A stretch of 64,000 nt of DNA, taken from contig OZ252053.1 of assembly GCA_965247965.1 (NCBI GenBank), positions 3,596,001 to 3,660,000 of the forward strand. The letters are read 5' to 3'. Of the stretch, positions 53,115 through 63,420 are shown piece by piece. This DNA is from UBA7328 sp965247965. Its GTDB lineage: Bacteria > Bacteroidota > Bacteroidia > Chitinophagales > Saprospiraceae. Positions within the stretch are counted from its first letter, which is position 1, and each line of letters starts with the position of its first letter. A model generated the notes under the pieces. The model ran no database searches, was not told the origin of the DNA, and saw nothing but the letters and a program-made list of their open reading frames with translations. The position numbers and the translations under genes are program-made.

Positions 53115-55760
53115 ATGAATAAGTTTTCAACAATCTTGAGAAGAATCTGGGACAATAAGAAAAGCCATATTTGGCTCAAATGGATGAGTCGTTTTTTGTG
53201 GTTCGCTTGTATTTTCTTAATAATCGGAGCCAGTCTCATTTTTTTAATCTTCTCAAGAGGCGAACTTCCTTCCTTTGACCAACTTGAAAACCCCCAATAC
53301 GACCTTGCATCCATTGTATATAGTAACGATCTGACGCCTTTCGGCAAGTATTATATTGAAAACAGGGAGTTTATAGATTATTCCGATCTATCACCAAATA
53401 TTATCAAGGCACTTATTGCAACAGAGGACATTAGGTACTACAAGCATGCAGGCATCGACCTCAAAGCGTTACTTCGGGTGGGTGTGAAAACAGTTCTTTT
53501 TAGCGATGACAGTTCCGGTGGGGGAAGTACTATCTCACAACAACTTGCAAAGCTTCTTTTTAAAAGAGAATCCTTGGCGGGTAAAAGCAAGTTAACTCGT
53601 TTGAAAGCTCTTCTGAGTATAAAATTTAAGGAGTGGATTACTGCAGTATGCTTAGAACGACAATACACCAAAGAAGAGATCGTAGCCATGTATCTGAATA
53701 AATTCGAATTTATCAATGGAGCGCATGGCATCCAGGCGGCTGCACAAATATATTTTGGAAAAGATCAAAAAGACATTGAAGTGCAAGAAGCGGCTACATT
53801 GGTAGGCATGCTCAAAAATCCTTCCAAATACAATCCCGTACGATTTACGGATAATGCTGAAAAGCGCAGAGATGTAGTACTTAGATTGATGAGGAAAAAC
53901 CGTAAAATCAATAAAGTACAACTGGATACTTTACTTTCCAAGTCTTTGGATATTTCAGCATTCAACAGAGAATCACACGTAGAGGGACCTGCTCCTTATT
54001 TCCGAAGTGAATTGACGAAATGGCTCAAAAAGCTCTTAAGCCAAAATCAATACTTAAAATCCGAAGGGGGTTCTTACGACATCTACAGAGATGGATTGAA
54101 GATTTACACCACTATTAATCTGGATTACCAAAGACATGCGGAAGCCGCAGTAGCAGAACATATGGCAACCAACCAGAAGCGTTACTGGCGTGTGTGGTAT
54201 AGAAAAAATCCCATTACGTATGATCTTGATAAAAATAATTCGGAAGACAGCCTAAAAATCGCAATCCGAAGAGAAACTATCAATAGGAGCATACGCAATC
54301 TGGAAATCTATTCCCACCTTTATGAAAAACATTTCGGAAAATTATCTGAGAAAATTTTCGAAGATTTTCAGATTACGTTGAAGGAGCCTACAGTGAGAAG
54401 GCTAATTCGCAGCCGGAAATATGTCCGAGAAATCGACGAAAAACTGAGACTTCAATTCAGAAAATTAATAACCTCCGGTTATTGGCAGGAAATAAGAACG
54501 ATCTGGATCGAATTTCACGAGAACCTCCAAGAAAAACTGGATGAGGAGAAAGAGTTTAAGGTATTCGCCTACAATGAGGAGCGGGCTGAAATTAAAACTA
54601 TGTCTCTCCTCGATTCACTCATGCATCAGTCACGCATATTGCAGAGTGGATTACTCTCGGTAGATCCTCGCAATGGTAAAATAAAGGCTTGGGTAGGCGG
54701 AGTAGATTTTGAAAACTTTAAATACGATCATGTCAATTTCAGAAGGCAAGTAGGTTCTACAATTAAACCTTTCATCTATGCTACAGCCATAAGTGTGCAG
54801 GGCATTTCTCCATGTCACGAATACGATGATATACAATATACCATAGCTCCGGGCGATGCTAATTTATTGGTTTCACAAGAGTGGTCACCTTCTAATGCCA
54901 ATGGCCTTTTCACTGGTAACAAATACAACCTCTATCAAGGCCTTTTGTATTCTAAAAATTCGATTACGGTGCGAATGGTCAAAGAATTGGGCACCATGGA
55001 GCCCGTACGGGATTTGCTTAATAATGTCGGCATTAGTAAATATGAAAGATTGTATAATGATCGTCTTCTTATTCCGAATGTTCCATCCATTGCGCTCGGT
55101 TCTGTCGACCTTTCCATAATGGAAATTACCGGAGGCTATACGACATTTGCAAACAATGGAGTGTATTCTAAGCCGTTCTTTGTGGATCGAATCGAGGACA
55201 AAAATGGGAAAATTATCTACCAATCTACCGTTCAGCAGAATGTAGCCGTCAATCCTTTTTACAACGGAGTCATGCTCGACATGCTGAAGAACAATACAGG
55301 TGGAGGAAGGGGTCTCGGCCTGACAAGCGAAAGTGGCGGCAAGACAGGTACGACCAATGATTTTGCCGACGGATGGTTTATCGGTTTGACTCCGACCTTA
55401 ATCACCGGAGTTTGGGTAGGCGGCGATGAGAAATGGGTCAAATTTTACACACTGGACGATGGTCAGGGTTTTGTGGTGGCCCGGCCAATATTCATGAAGT
55501 ATATGCAAAGCCTTGAGGAAGATAAAAATAGTGGATACGATCCGTCTATAAGATTTCCGAAAATGCCTAAAGGTCTACGAGAATTTATCGATTGTGCGCG
55601 CTATAAGCAAGGTGAACCTGAAGACGAATTCGAAAAAAGAATAGATGAAGACCTACAATTTGATGTATTCGATGAAGAAGAATTTCTTGAAGAGGAATTG
55701 GATGATGAATTCAAAGAAATTCTTCTTGAAACGGACACTATCGGTTTAAATAATTTTTGA
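53115..55760 (+). CDS. Class A penicillin-binding protein, copy 2
   Basis: About 881 residues from MNKFSTILRRIWDNKK; a frame extension to 53058 overlaps the spacer and looks artefactual. It has one membrane anchor (~22-48), a GT51 domain (ATEDIRYYKHAGIDL, GGSTISQQLAKLLF, EIVAMYLNKFEF), a long inter-domain insert, then transpeptidase motifs STIK, SKN and KTG (GGKTGTT). It is homologous to copy 1 along its full length, including the insert and acidic tail, so it arose by tandem duplication. Both active sites look intact. Confidence 0.9.
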   Translation: MNKFSTILRRIWDNKKSHIWLKWMSRFLWFACIFLIIGASLIFLIFSRGELPSFDQLENPQYDLASIVYSNDLTPFGKYYIENREFIDYSDLSPNIIKALIATEDIRYYKHAGIDLKALLRVGVKTVLFSDDSSGGGSTISQQLAKLLFKRESLAGKSKLTRLKALLSIKFKEWITAVCLERQYTKEEIVAMYLNKFEFINGAHGIQAAAQIYFGKDQKDIEVQEAATLVGMLKNPSKYNPVRFTDNAEKRRDVVLRLMRKNRKINKVQLDTLLSKSLDISAFNRESHVEGPAPYFRSELTKWLKKLLSQNQYLKSEGGSYDIYRDGLKIYTTINLDYQRHAEAAVAEHMATNQKRYWRVWYRKNPITYDLDKNNSEDSLKIAIRRETINRSIRNLEIYSHLYEKHFGKLSEKIFEDFQITLKEPTVRRLIRSRKYVREIDEKLRLQFRKLITSGYWQEIRTIWIEFHENLQEKLDEEKEFKVFAYNEERAEIKTMSLLDSLMHQSRILQSGLLSVDPRNGKIKAWVGGVDFENFKYDHVNFRRQVGSTIKPFIYATAISVQGISPCHEYDDIQYTIAPGDANLLVSQEWSPSNANGLFTGNKYNLYQGLLYSKNSITVRMVKELGTMEPVRDLLNNVGISKYERLYNDRLLIPNVPSIALGSVDLSIMEITGGYTTFANNGVYSKPFFVDRIEDKNGKIIYQSTVQQNVAVNPFYNGVMLDMLKNNTGGGRGLGLTSESGGKTGTTNDFADGWFIGLTPTLITGVWVGGDEKWVKFYTLDDGQGFVVARPIFMKYMQSLEEDKNSGYDPSIRFPKMPKGLREFIDCARYKQGEPEDEFEKRIDEDLQFDVFDEEEFLEEELDDEFKEILLETDTIGLNNF

Positions 55761-55820
55761 GATTAATCTATCCGTTGCGACTTAGAATACGTAACTTGGC
55801 ACGAAAGAAAAGCAAATGCT

Positions 55821-56177
55821 ATGAATGCAAGTAAAGCGAATGTAATCAACGCCCTGGCTCTACTCATATTAGGAGCGTGGGGATGCTACGCCACCGAAAT
55901 GGCATCTAAGACAGCGCTTATCCCGGTAATCGGAGGACTGATACTATTGGCTTGTCAAAATGGTGTGAGCAAAGAAAATAAAGTGGTCGCTCATATCGCA
56001 GTGGCGGTGACCTTACTATTAATCCTTGGTATACTTCGGCCATTTTTATCCGCTATTGGCGGTGATGATCCGATGAAGATTCTAAGGACAGGGGTCATGC
56101 TACTTACCGGAATAATCGCAATGGTCTACTTTATCAAAAGCTTCAGAGATGCCCGAAAAGCCAGGGAAGCGACATAA
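55821..56177 (+). CDS. Small membrane protein, unknown function
   Basis: 118 residues with four predicted membrane segments (~8-25, 30-48, 58-80, 85-108) and a basic C-terminus (KSFRDARKAREAT). It ends exactly where the glycosyltransferase gene begins, so the two are likely co-translated. No recognised family. Confidence 0.65.
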   Translation: MNASKANVINALALLILGAWGCYATEMASKTALIPVIGGLILLACQNGVSKENKVVAHIAVAVTLLLILGILRPFLSAIGGDDPMKILRTGVMLLTGIIAMVYFIKSFRDARKAREAT

Positions 56178-57278
56178 ATGATCATCGGTTATGATGCCAA
56201 AAGACTTTTTTGTAATGATAGTGGACTCGGCACCTACGCCCGTACTCTTGTAAAAAATCTGGCCGAACAGCACCCAGAGTTTAACATTCATTTATTTACA
56301 CCTTGCACCAGAAGACAAGAAGAAACTGAGTTCTTTTTCAAGGCACCTAACATCAAAATTCATCACGCCCAATTTTTTGGAGCTTTTTGGAGGACATTTC
56401 TGATCCCAATACTTGCCCGAAGACATAGGCTGGATGTCTTTCATGGCCTTAGCAACGAATTACCCATTTTCTCCTTTCTTTCTAAAACCAAAAAAATTCT
56501 AACCGTCCACGATGTAATTTTTTGGAGTCATGCCGAAGGTTATACTTTTTTTGACAGAATGATTTATAATCTCAAACTGAAATGGGCTTTGAGATCGGCT
56601 AATAAAATTATCTGTATTAGTCACCATACAAGAGCAGAACTCGAAAAATACTATGACCCAAGGAATACCAAAATATCAGTTATCCATCCATCGATCAACA
56701 AGCTTTACGCGCAACCGGACACTTGGCTCAAATCGTCAGAATTTCAAAGTCTCTATAATCTTAGAAATGGGTTTTGGCTATACGTAGGGAGTTTGCACAA
56801 ACGAAAAAATCTCAAGGTTCTTTTCAAAGCTTTAAAATTGATCCCCCTGCATAGGCAAAAAAAACTGGTAATTGTTACAAAAGATAAAATATCTAGGGTC
56901 CGGGTAATACCAAATTATTTTGACTCATCGGATCGGATAAGAATAGAAAACGAATTGTCGGATCGGGTACTTTCGCTTTTTTACAAAAACTGTACGGCTC
57001 TCATTTATCCTTCTTTGGCAGAAGGTTTTGGTTTGCCTATTTTGGAGGCTATAGCTCACGGGGCAACTGTGGTATGTGCGGATAATCCTGCGCATCGCGA
57101 AGCAGGTGGAGAATCAGTGTATTATTTTAAACCAAACAACGCGGATGAACTAGCCAATATACTTTCCAAGCTTTCTTATCGAGATAGAAAATCCAGTCAG
57201 CTGGCCTTTTCTCATGTCAAATTATTTGATGCAAAACGTACTAACGATCAATTGTTAGCTGTTTATCAAAAGTATTGA
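56178..57278 (+). CDS. Glycosyltransferase, GT4 family
   Basis: 366 residues, GT-B fold. The N-terminal acceptor domain begins MIIGYDAKRLFCNDSGLGTYARTLVKNL, with TVHDVIFWSH in the middle. The C-terminal donor domain has YVGSLHKRKNLKVLFKAL and the E-x7-E retaining motif in YPSLAEGFGLPILEA. It probably adds a sugar to a surface polysaccharide or lipid. Start immediately follows the upstream stop. Confidence 0.9.
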   Translation: MIIGYDAKRLFCNDSGLGTYARTLVKNLAEQHPEFNIHLFTPCTRRQEETEFFFKAPNIKIHHAQFFGAFWRTFLIPILARRHRLDVFHGLSNELPIFSFLSKTKKILTVHDVIFWSHAEGYTFFDRMIYNLKLKWALRSANKIICISHHTRAELEKYYDPRNTKISVIHPSINKLYAQPDTWLKSSEFQSLYNLRNGFWLYVGSLHKRKNLKVLFKALKLIPLHRQKKLVIVTKDKISRVRVIPNYFDSSDRIRIENELSDRVLSLFYKNCTALIYPSLAEGFGLPILEAIAHGATVVCADNPAHREAGGESVYYFKPNNADELANILSKLSYRDRKSSQLAFSHVKLFDAKRTNDQLLAVYQKY

Positions 57279-59580
57279 GATAAGAATCATCAGAAATTTG
57301 TCCAGAAAAATACCGATTCCTCAAAATTGCATATTGCTCGTTTGCCTTTGTTGCATCTTCCTCCTTCCTTATAAAGGCGATACGCAAAACCTCTACGAAA
57401 TGCGGTTTAACCTGGCAAGTCTGGATACCTTAAACAAAGTGGCCTGCTATGACTTTCAACTAAGAAACCGGGGCCCACAGGATTGGACCTTGGGTTTTGC
57501 TAATATAGCTGTGCTTTATGATGCAAGTGCGGCGGTACTTCTTAGTGATTCCGTACAAGTCGTGCCTGGTGTGGACGTGTCTTATGCTTTGGGGGATTTA
57601 CTTGATAACATTATCTCCACTTCGGGCACTTCTCTTCCCTATGAAAATACACTTGGCTTTTTTAGACTCAACATAACCGCCAATGTCAACTCACCAGGAA
57701 TTACTATTCCCGCGGATAGCACTTGGGTTTCTATAATAAATATCTGTTTTCAAATTTTGATTAATGATATCACCAACCCGAATACTTGCTTCCAAATGAA
57801 TTTTTTTGACGGGCCTATTCAAAACGAAATAAATATTCCGATGGATGTGTTGAATGAATTGATTTTCGGCGCACCCGGTCCTGATGTAACGCGCAATGGT
57901 GTGCAAAATCTTGTTCCCGATCAAAGTTTTGATGCATGCTTTGTACTTGAAGAAGATACTCTGCAATTGTGTAATGATGGCCTTGACAATGATGAAGATG
58001 GCCTCATAGATTGCCTCGACGGAGGGTGCAATACATTGTGCAACGAAGACAACGCCACCACCTGCAATGATGGCATAGATAATGATAGCGATGGCCTGAT
58101 CGATTGTGACGATGACGAATGTTCTCCATTATTCCAGTCTTTTACATTTGTTGAGCCCAGTAATTGTCCTGATCTGAATAATGGGGAAATAGAGATAGCC
58201 TTTTCAGCTAATAATGTGGAAATAAGCATTGATAACGGAGTCACTTTTTTTGCAAATACTATTATTTCCGATCTCGATACCGGCACTTACTACATCTCTT
58301 ACCGAAATGCCGATACCGACTGTACTGAACCTCTTTCCCCTAATCCTTTTATCCTTCTGCCCGTCGATGATTGCACGGATTCCACTTCTGAATCTACCCT
58401 TAACAGATGTAGAGATGACATCGATAACGACAACGACGGATTAGTGGATTGCAACGATAGCGATTGTCGGTTTTTCGATTTTTGTCGAAACATTGCGGAT
58501 GATTCAGGGGTATTTATTCCGAATGCCTTCGCTCCAAGCAGCACCGTTGGTAATAATTTATTTTACATCCAGGTCCCGAATGGCGAAATCTTTAATGTCT
58601 TGTCCTATTCTATTTTTGACAGGTACGGAAATAGAGTGTTCGACAGAAAAAATCAACTTTCTAATTATCCCGATTTGCTGTGGGATGGGAGATTTAATGG
58701 TAAGGAACGTAAGTACTCAATAACGGTCAATAAATCGAATTATTAAAAATAATGATTAGGTAAAAATAATGAGTTAGAGAAAACAGTTAAGAAATAGTAA
58801 CTGCCAATAAATGATAATAGGGCGTAAAAAGCTCAGATTATCAAAGCACAAAAAAATAAAGGTAAAGACAATCTTTCAAACTCACCGACAAGTAGAGGAT
58901 TGGAAAATGTTTCTGGATTTCGAAAGGAGTTGTTGGATGAACCATTTGTACTGTTTCTTCTGGAAAAGATAACTCGATTGAGTGATGAAGTAGAAGAATT
59001 AAAAGCTGAAGTACGTGGGTTAAAAAAGTTACCAAAAAAGCCAAAGATCAAACCCAGCAATCTTGATAAACCCAATCCTAAGGACACAGTCAGCTCGCAA
59101 AAAGAACGTAAAACAGGCAAGCGTAAGAAGAAAGAGAATCTGACCATTCATGAAGAAAAGGAAGTCAAATTAATCGATCCACCAAAAGGATGGAAATTAA
59201 TCGGTTACAAAACATGTGTAATCCAAGACATCATAGTAAGGGCAAATAACATTGAATACAAGTTGGAAAAATGGCAGAGTCCCGACGGTAAACAGGTACA
59301 GGTAGCTCCAATGCCCAAGCACTTAAAAAACACTCATTTTGGTGCAGACTTAAAAGCCTATATTATCCATCAATACTACTACTGTAGTGTTACCCAGCCC
59401 CTGATATTATCCTCACTTCGTGATTTTGGGGTAGATATATCATCGGGACAGATTTCGGCAATATTAACAGCAAACAAACAAGCTTTTCATCGAGAAAAAC
59501 AGACCCTATTATCGAAAGGAATAGAACTCACAGAAGAACTACGCACTGATGATACAGGAGCAAGACATAGGTTCAAAAAT

Positions 59581-61452
59581 GAGTCCACTCCGATTACCAC
59601 ACATTTTTCAAGCGTACATTTGCCAGCTGCGGCCAAAACCCTGGAATTTTCTTAAGTGCAATATTGTTGCATAAGCATTCCTGAGGGTTGCGATGATGAT
59701 ATTTGGAAATCCGAGGGCATTTTCGACCAATTTATCGTTAATTCTTCTAAAATTCGTCCAAAGTACTCGTGACAGGACATAAATTTGACATTTGAATAAA
59801 CCCCGATATAATATTTTGTTCCTTTTTTTGAGCCGGTGAAAACATTGATGTATGGTCGATTCCACATTGGCTCTTAGATTGTGGGTGTGCTCATCTAATG
59901 TTTCTTGCATCTGTTGAAATAAAAAATAGTTTTCTACTTCATCTTTGGTCATATACCGACCTCGGGTGTCGTGTTTAATGACGTATTTGTTGGTCTTCTC
60001 GTTAAACTTTACCGCGCACTGTTCTCCTGTCTTTTTTCGCCATACTTGAAGATTGTTATTCTCATCTCGTTTCATTGTATAGGCCTGCTTTCCCCCTTTT
60101 GTATTAGCTAACTTCCATTCGGGCGTGGTCGTTTCTGACATTGCTTTTCTGTTGGCCTTGCTGTCGTATCCGCCATCCGTGATGGCCTGTTCTATTTTAT
60201 TCTTTTCTTGACCTGATTCATCCTTATCTGGATTTAATACATCCTGGATATGGTCGATAGATTCGATTAAAAACTCGTCTTCTGTAATATTGGCCGGTAC
60301 TACCTGGGCATCTACGATTAGGTCTATTTCATTTTCTTCTGTACACGTTTCACTTATGTTGGCATGATAGCCCGATATGGTCTGTTTATTTTCTGCTTTA
60401 CCTTTAGTACGGTAGGCAGCATCAGGATCATGAATGGACTGCACACTGCCACTCGATATGTCTCTTGCAGCTTTGGGTCTCGGAGTATTCTCCTGTTTAG
60501 TTTGCTGTTCAGATTCATCACAGACCGCGCTGATTTTTGTTTTATCATCAGAGGCACTCGGAGGTTTTTGCTCATTAGATTCCTCTGATTGTTCTTCATA
60601 CTGTTCTTCGTAGAGCCGCTTGAGATCTTGGTAGCCTGTCAATCCCGCCGCCTGGCCATGACTCAAGAGTACCTTTATGATCTTACCCATACCTACTAGC
60701 AGTTCCTCTTTTTCTTTTTTGTTTAATGGGTAGACAATATTGGAGGCACTTTGGCTTTTTAGCTTTTCTAAAAGCTCGCATGATTCTTTATCCAATTGAT
60801 CTGTAAGCAGTTCTACCATAAGGTCTTTACTGCATACTCGTACAGCTTCGATTATCATCTGGACTCGAGTGCAGCGTGCAATATTGGAATTAATCAACTT
60901 CGAATCCAATCGTATTTTCTTACCGCTCACCTTGTATTGCTCTATCTGCCCAATAGTGATTTGTTTAAATGCCGCCTTCATCAAATCCTCCCCATGGTCT
61001 TCATTATACTCTACCATGCTCTGTCTGAACTTATAGTAAGTCGATTCGGTCGGAATATCCTCATTTATATTCGAATATCCCAAAGCAAGCATGACCCTGG
61101 TGTTGAATCGACATTCATCAAAAAGTTGTTCATCAGTCCAACCTTTACCTTCTTTAAGGATAATCATTCCCATTAAAACTCTAATTGAGCAATTGGGCCG
61201 GCCTCCTTGATTATAAAGCACCTCGAACAATCCTTCGTCTATGCGAGATACCACTTCTTTAAAAAATATATTATGCCAACCATTTGGATCATCCAGAAGC
61301 TCTCGCTTCCGTTCTGATAGCATCCCTCCTATCGATTTGAATAGATCAACTTGTGAATTTGTACTACGTTTAAACATATCACAAATTAAATATATATGTC
61401 ATCTTATTGTAATATTTGACATGATTTATGATTTAGTTTTCGGAGTGGACTC
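59581..61452 (-). mobile_element. IS1182-like insertion sequence, copy 2, 1872 bp, inverted relative to copy 1
   Basis: Same length and ends as copy 1 (GAGTCCACTCCGA at 59581; complement ending 61452). Target duplication AAAAAT (59575-59580 and 61453-61458). It lies in the IS66 transposase gene. Confidence 0.95.
59608..61377 (-). CDS. IS1182-family transposase (copy 2)
   Basis: 589 residues, identical to copy 1 except Gly for Asp in YR(G/D)LFK, a single base difference. The frame is complete, so this copy may also be able to transpose. The near-identity implies recent movement. Confidence 0.93.
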   Translation of the reverse strand: MFKRSTNSQVDLFKSIGGMLSERKRELLDDPNGWHNIFFKEVVSRIDEGLFEVLYNQGGRPNCSIRVLMGMIILKEGKGWTDEQLFDECRFNTRVMLALGYSNINEDIPTESTYYKFRQSMVEYNEDHGEDLMKAAFKQITIGQIEQYKVSGKKIRLDSKLINSNIARCTRVQMIIEAVRVCSKDLMVELLTDQLDKESCELLEKLKSQSASNIVYPLNKKEKEELLVGMGKIIKVLLSHGQAAGLTGYQDLKRLYEEQYEEQSEESNEQKPPSASDDKTKISAVCDESEQQTKQENTPRPKAARDISSGSVQSIHDPDAAYRTKGKAENKQTISGYHANISETCTEENEIDLIVDAQVVPANITEDEFLIESIDHIQDVLNPDKDESGQEKNKIEQAITDGGYDSKANRKAMSETTTPEWKLANTKGGKQAYTMKRDENNNLQVWRKKTGEQCAVKFNEKTNKYVIKHDTRGRYMTKDEVENYFLFQQMQETLDEHTHNLRANVESTIHQCFHRLKKRNKILYRGLFKCQIYVLSRVLWTNFRRINDKLVENALGFPNIIIATLRNAYATILHLRKFQGFGRSWQMYA

Positions 61453-62497
61453 AAAAATGGTTTTTGTAACTGTATTAATTCAGATTTGTTCACCTATTTT
61501 ACTACAACTTTTTCAAAGAGTCGTATCAATTTTTTAGAAATACTTCGTCAAGAAAAAGAGGATTATCATATTAATCAGGCAAGCTTATCCTACATTGAAA
61601 ATGAAAGACTAACGGTGGGATATTGTCAAATACTGAAACAAAGTTATGATCAGGGAGAACGAGTATTTAAAGACAAAAAAACCCTTGAAGAATATTTTAA
61701 AAGCAAAGGAATAACGGCCAAATACGCCATAAAACATATAACAGAAGCATTGCTTATAGGGTCTATTGTGGAACATGGATTTGACCCCAATACAGTAATC
61801 CATTCTGACGGAGCAGGCCAATTCAACATATTTATCCACTCTTTGTGTTGGAAACATGCCGAAAGAAGATTGGTGGAATTAAAATATTACGATTCTGTTC
61901 AACAGGAACAGTTGGAAAGTAAAAAAGCCAAATATTGGTTGCTTTATCAACAACTTAAGTTATACAAAGAAAAACCTGATCGAAAAAAAGCCTTACAACT
62001 GAGTCAAAATTTTGATTCATTGTGTGAACCGGTAGCCGACTTTGGAGCGCTCAATCATGTATTGGATGATCTTAAAAGAAAAAAAGATCAACTATTAGTC
62101 GTTTTGAATCGGCCTACTACTTCATTGCATAACAATGACTCAGAAAGGGATATCAGAGAATATGTAAAAAGAAGAAAAATAAGTGCAGGTACAAGAAGTG
62201 AAAACGGAAGAAGGGCGAGGGATACTTTCCTCTCGTTGAAAAAAACTTGCAGGAAACTTGATGTATCATTTTGGGAATATCTCAAAGACCGGCTTAAAAA
62301 ATCAAACCTTATTCCTCCATTATCTCAGATAATGCTCCAAAAATATCAACTGGAATTGGCTTAGCTATCCTTATTTTTGTACGGTTATTGAGTACTTACT
62401 AAGGAACTTTCACAGGGGGTTTATGTATATATCATACAAGTGATGATAGAGAATCAGGTACAAATTTTCAAAGGAGATATAACCCTCCTAAGATAGA

Positions 62498-62524
62498 TAA
62501 AAAAGGCCGGAATTGCTCCGACCT
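62498..62524 (-). terminator. Terminator of the minus-strand lipoprotein gene
   Basis: An 8-bp stem (62524-62517 with 62511-62504, one G-U pair, 5-base loop) is followed on the minus strand by seven T (plus-strand A run 62498-62504). Confidence 0.7.
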
Positions 62525-62557
62525 CATATTATAGACCAACCAACCCAAGAACTCTTT

Positions 62558-63049
62558 TTACCAATCGGTAAGTATATTGTAATCTAGCTTTTGTTTTTGT
62601 AAACGTAAATTGCCTTTCTTAAAATTCACATGTCCATTCGACCAAATTCCATTGTATGCATTTTCTTCTTTAACAAGGAAAATATATCCTCCCGCCTCTT
62701 CCATATTCAACTTGGTCACACACTTCAATATCCAATCACCGCTAATCTTTTTTCCGAAAACCTGTAGATTTTTGGTATCCTTTTCGGGAAGATTAAAATA
62801 TCCACGGCAATACTCTCCATAGAAAAACAATTTCAATTTGGTCTTTTCAATCGTCCCATTTAACATTCTCTTTCCTGCATAAGTCACAATGGAGTCAAAA
62901 GAAACGCCCTTACTGGTGAATACCGCATCGGTGTCTCCAAATTCTCCAAGTATCGCATTAATCTCGTGCGCGCTGATTCGTTCATACTTGCTTTCCGACT
63001 CTGCACAACCGAGAATAACAAAACAAAAGAAAAAAACCGGTCTCATCAT
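62558..63049 (-). CDS. Hypothetical lipoprotein
   Basis: 163 residues with a short lipoprotein signal (FFFCFVILGC). The mature part is a mixed alpha/beta domain with many Lys and aromatic residues; no family recognised. It has its own terminator downstream and no co-directional neighbour. Confidence 0.7.
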   Translation of the reverse strand: MMRPVFFFCFVILGCAESESKYERISAHEINAILGEFGDTDAVFTSKGVSFDSIVTYAGKRMLNGTIEKTKLKLFFYGEYCRGYFNLPEKDTKNLQVFGKKISGDWILKCVTKLNMEEAGGYIFLVKEENAYNGIWSNGHVNFKKGNLRLQKQKLDYNILTDW

Positions 63050-63179
63050 TACTGCTGCAATATATAAATACTTTATATATATGTTAATTTATGTAATATG
63101 AATTTTAATAAATATTTTTACATATGAGAATTTTTTGTAATATTTGTTGTGCCTTAAGGGTCAAACTATAACACAATTG

Positions 63180-63353
63180 ATGAAAACTTTCAGTGTTCTT
63201 ACCGCAATTATGCTTTTCTGTGTCTGCATTTCTACTGCACAAGAGAAATTCGAAATTCGTTTAGTACCGACAAACGTGAGCGACGCATCCGATGTGCTTT
63301 GCTTTGATACCCAGTTTAACCCAACTTGGCATTTTCAAAATGTAAGTGACTGA
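63180..63353 (+). pseudogene. Truncated start of a secreted protein related to the CHU_C-tailed gene
   Basis: A signal peptide (MKTFSVLTAIMLFCVCISTAQ) is followed by KFEIRLVPTNVSDASDVLCFDTQ, the same kind of N-terminus as the protein at 57.3 kb (YEMRFNLASLDTLNKVACYDFQ). The frame stops after 58 codons (FQNVSD), just before the group II intron remnant. It is probably the 5' stub of a paralogue. Confidence 0.5.
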
Positions 63354-63420
63354 TTACCAAGCTGTTAGCACGTCGAGTGCAACACTACAAATTTATAATT
63401 CTTTGAAGTAGAGCAAGTTA

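Larger units (their letters stand above)
58900..62364 (+). pseudogene. IS66-like transposase, split by IS1182-like copy 2
   Basis: Part 1 (58900-59580; the true start may be a little upstream) holds an N-terminal coiled coil, the basic linker and RTDDTGARHRFKN with the first Asp. Part 2 (61453-62364) continues as GFCNCINSDLFTYF, VIHSDGAGQFNIFIHSLCWKHAERRL with the second Asp, and the Glu in NNDSERDIREY. Removing the nested element plus AAAAAT restores one reading frame of about 520 codons. Confidence 0.88.
58709..62399 (+). mobile_element. IS66-like insertion sequence, itself interrupted by IS1182-like copy 2
   Basis: Inverted ends GTAAGTACTCAATAAC (58709-58724) and complement (62384-62399), followed inside by a G/C difference and GT. 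The 8-bp target duplication TAAGGAAC (58701-58708 and 62400-62407) is the size expected for IS66. Without the nested element and its 6-bp duplication it is about 1.81 kb, with a single transposase gene. Confidence 0.93.
57298..62496 (+). pseudogene. Secreted CHU_C-tailed protein split by nested insertion sequences
   Basis: TTG start; signal peptide (CILLVCLCCIFLLPYKGDTQ). An N-terminal beta-domain (~25-210) is followed by three Cys-bounded CNDGxDNDxDGLxDC repeats (probable Ca2+-binding), and then the gliding-motility/T9SS type B C-terminal domain (FIPNAFAPSS...FDRYGNRVF). At NGKE (58708) an IS66-like element intervenes. The last codons resume at 62401 (KELSQGVYVYIIQVMIENQ, then QIFKGDITLLR and stop at 62496), exactly completing the CHU_C fold. 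As it stands the product lacks the end of its sorting domain and gains an unrelated tail to 58746, so T9SS export should fail. Confidence 0.9.

Noticed and set aside
60364..61176. Plus-strand frames inside IS1182-like copy 2 (and mirror frames in copy 1)
   Set aside because: They are shadows of the transposase gene in other frames and appear identically in both copies only because the elements are the same.
47172..61452. Composite transposon formed by the two IS1182-like copies
   Set aside because: Each copy has its own independent target duplication, which shows two separate insertions and no transposition of the whole block.
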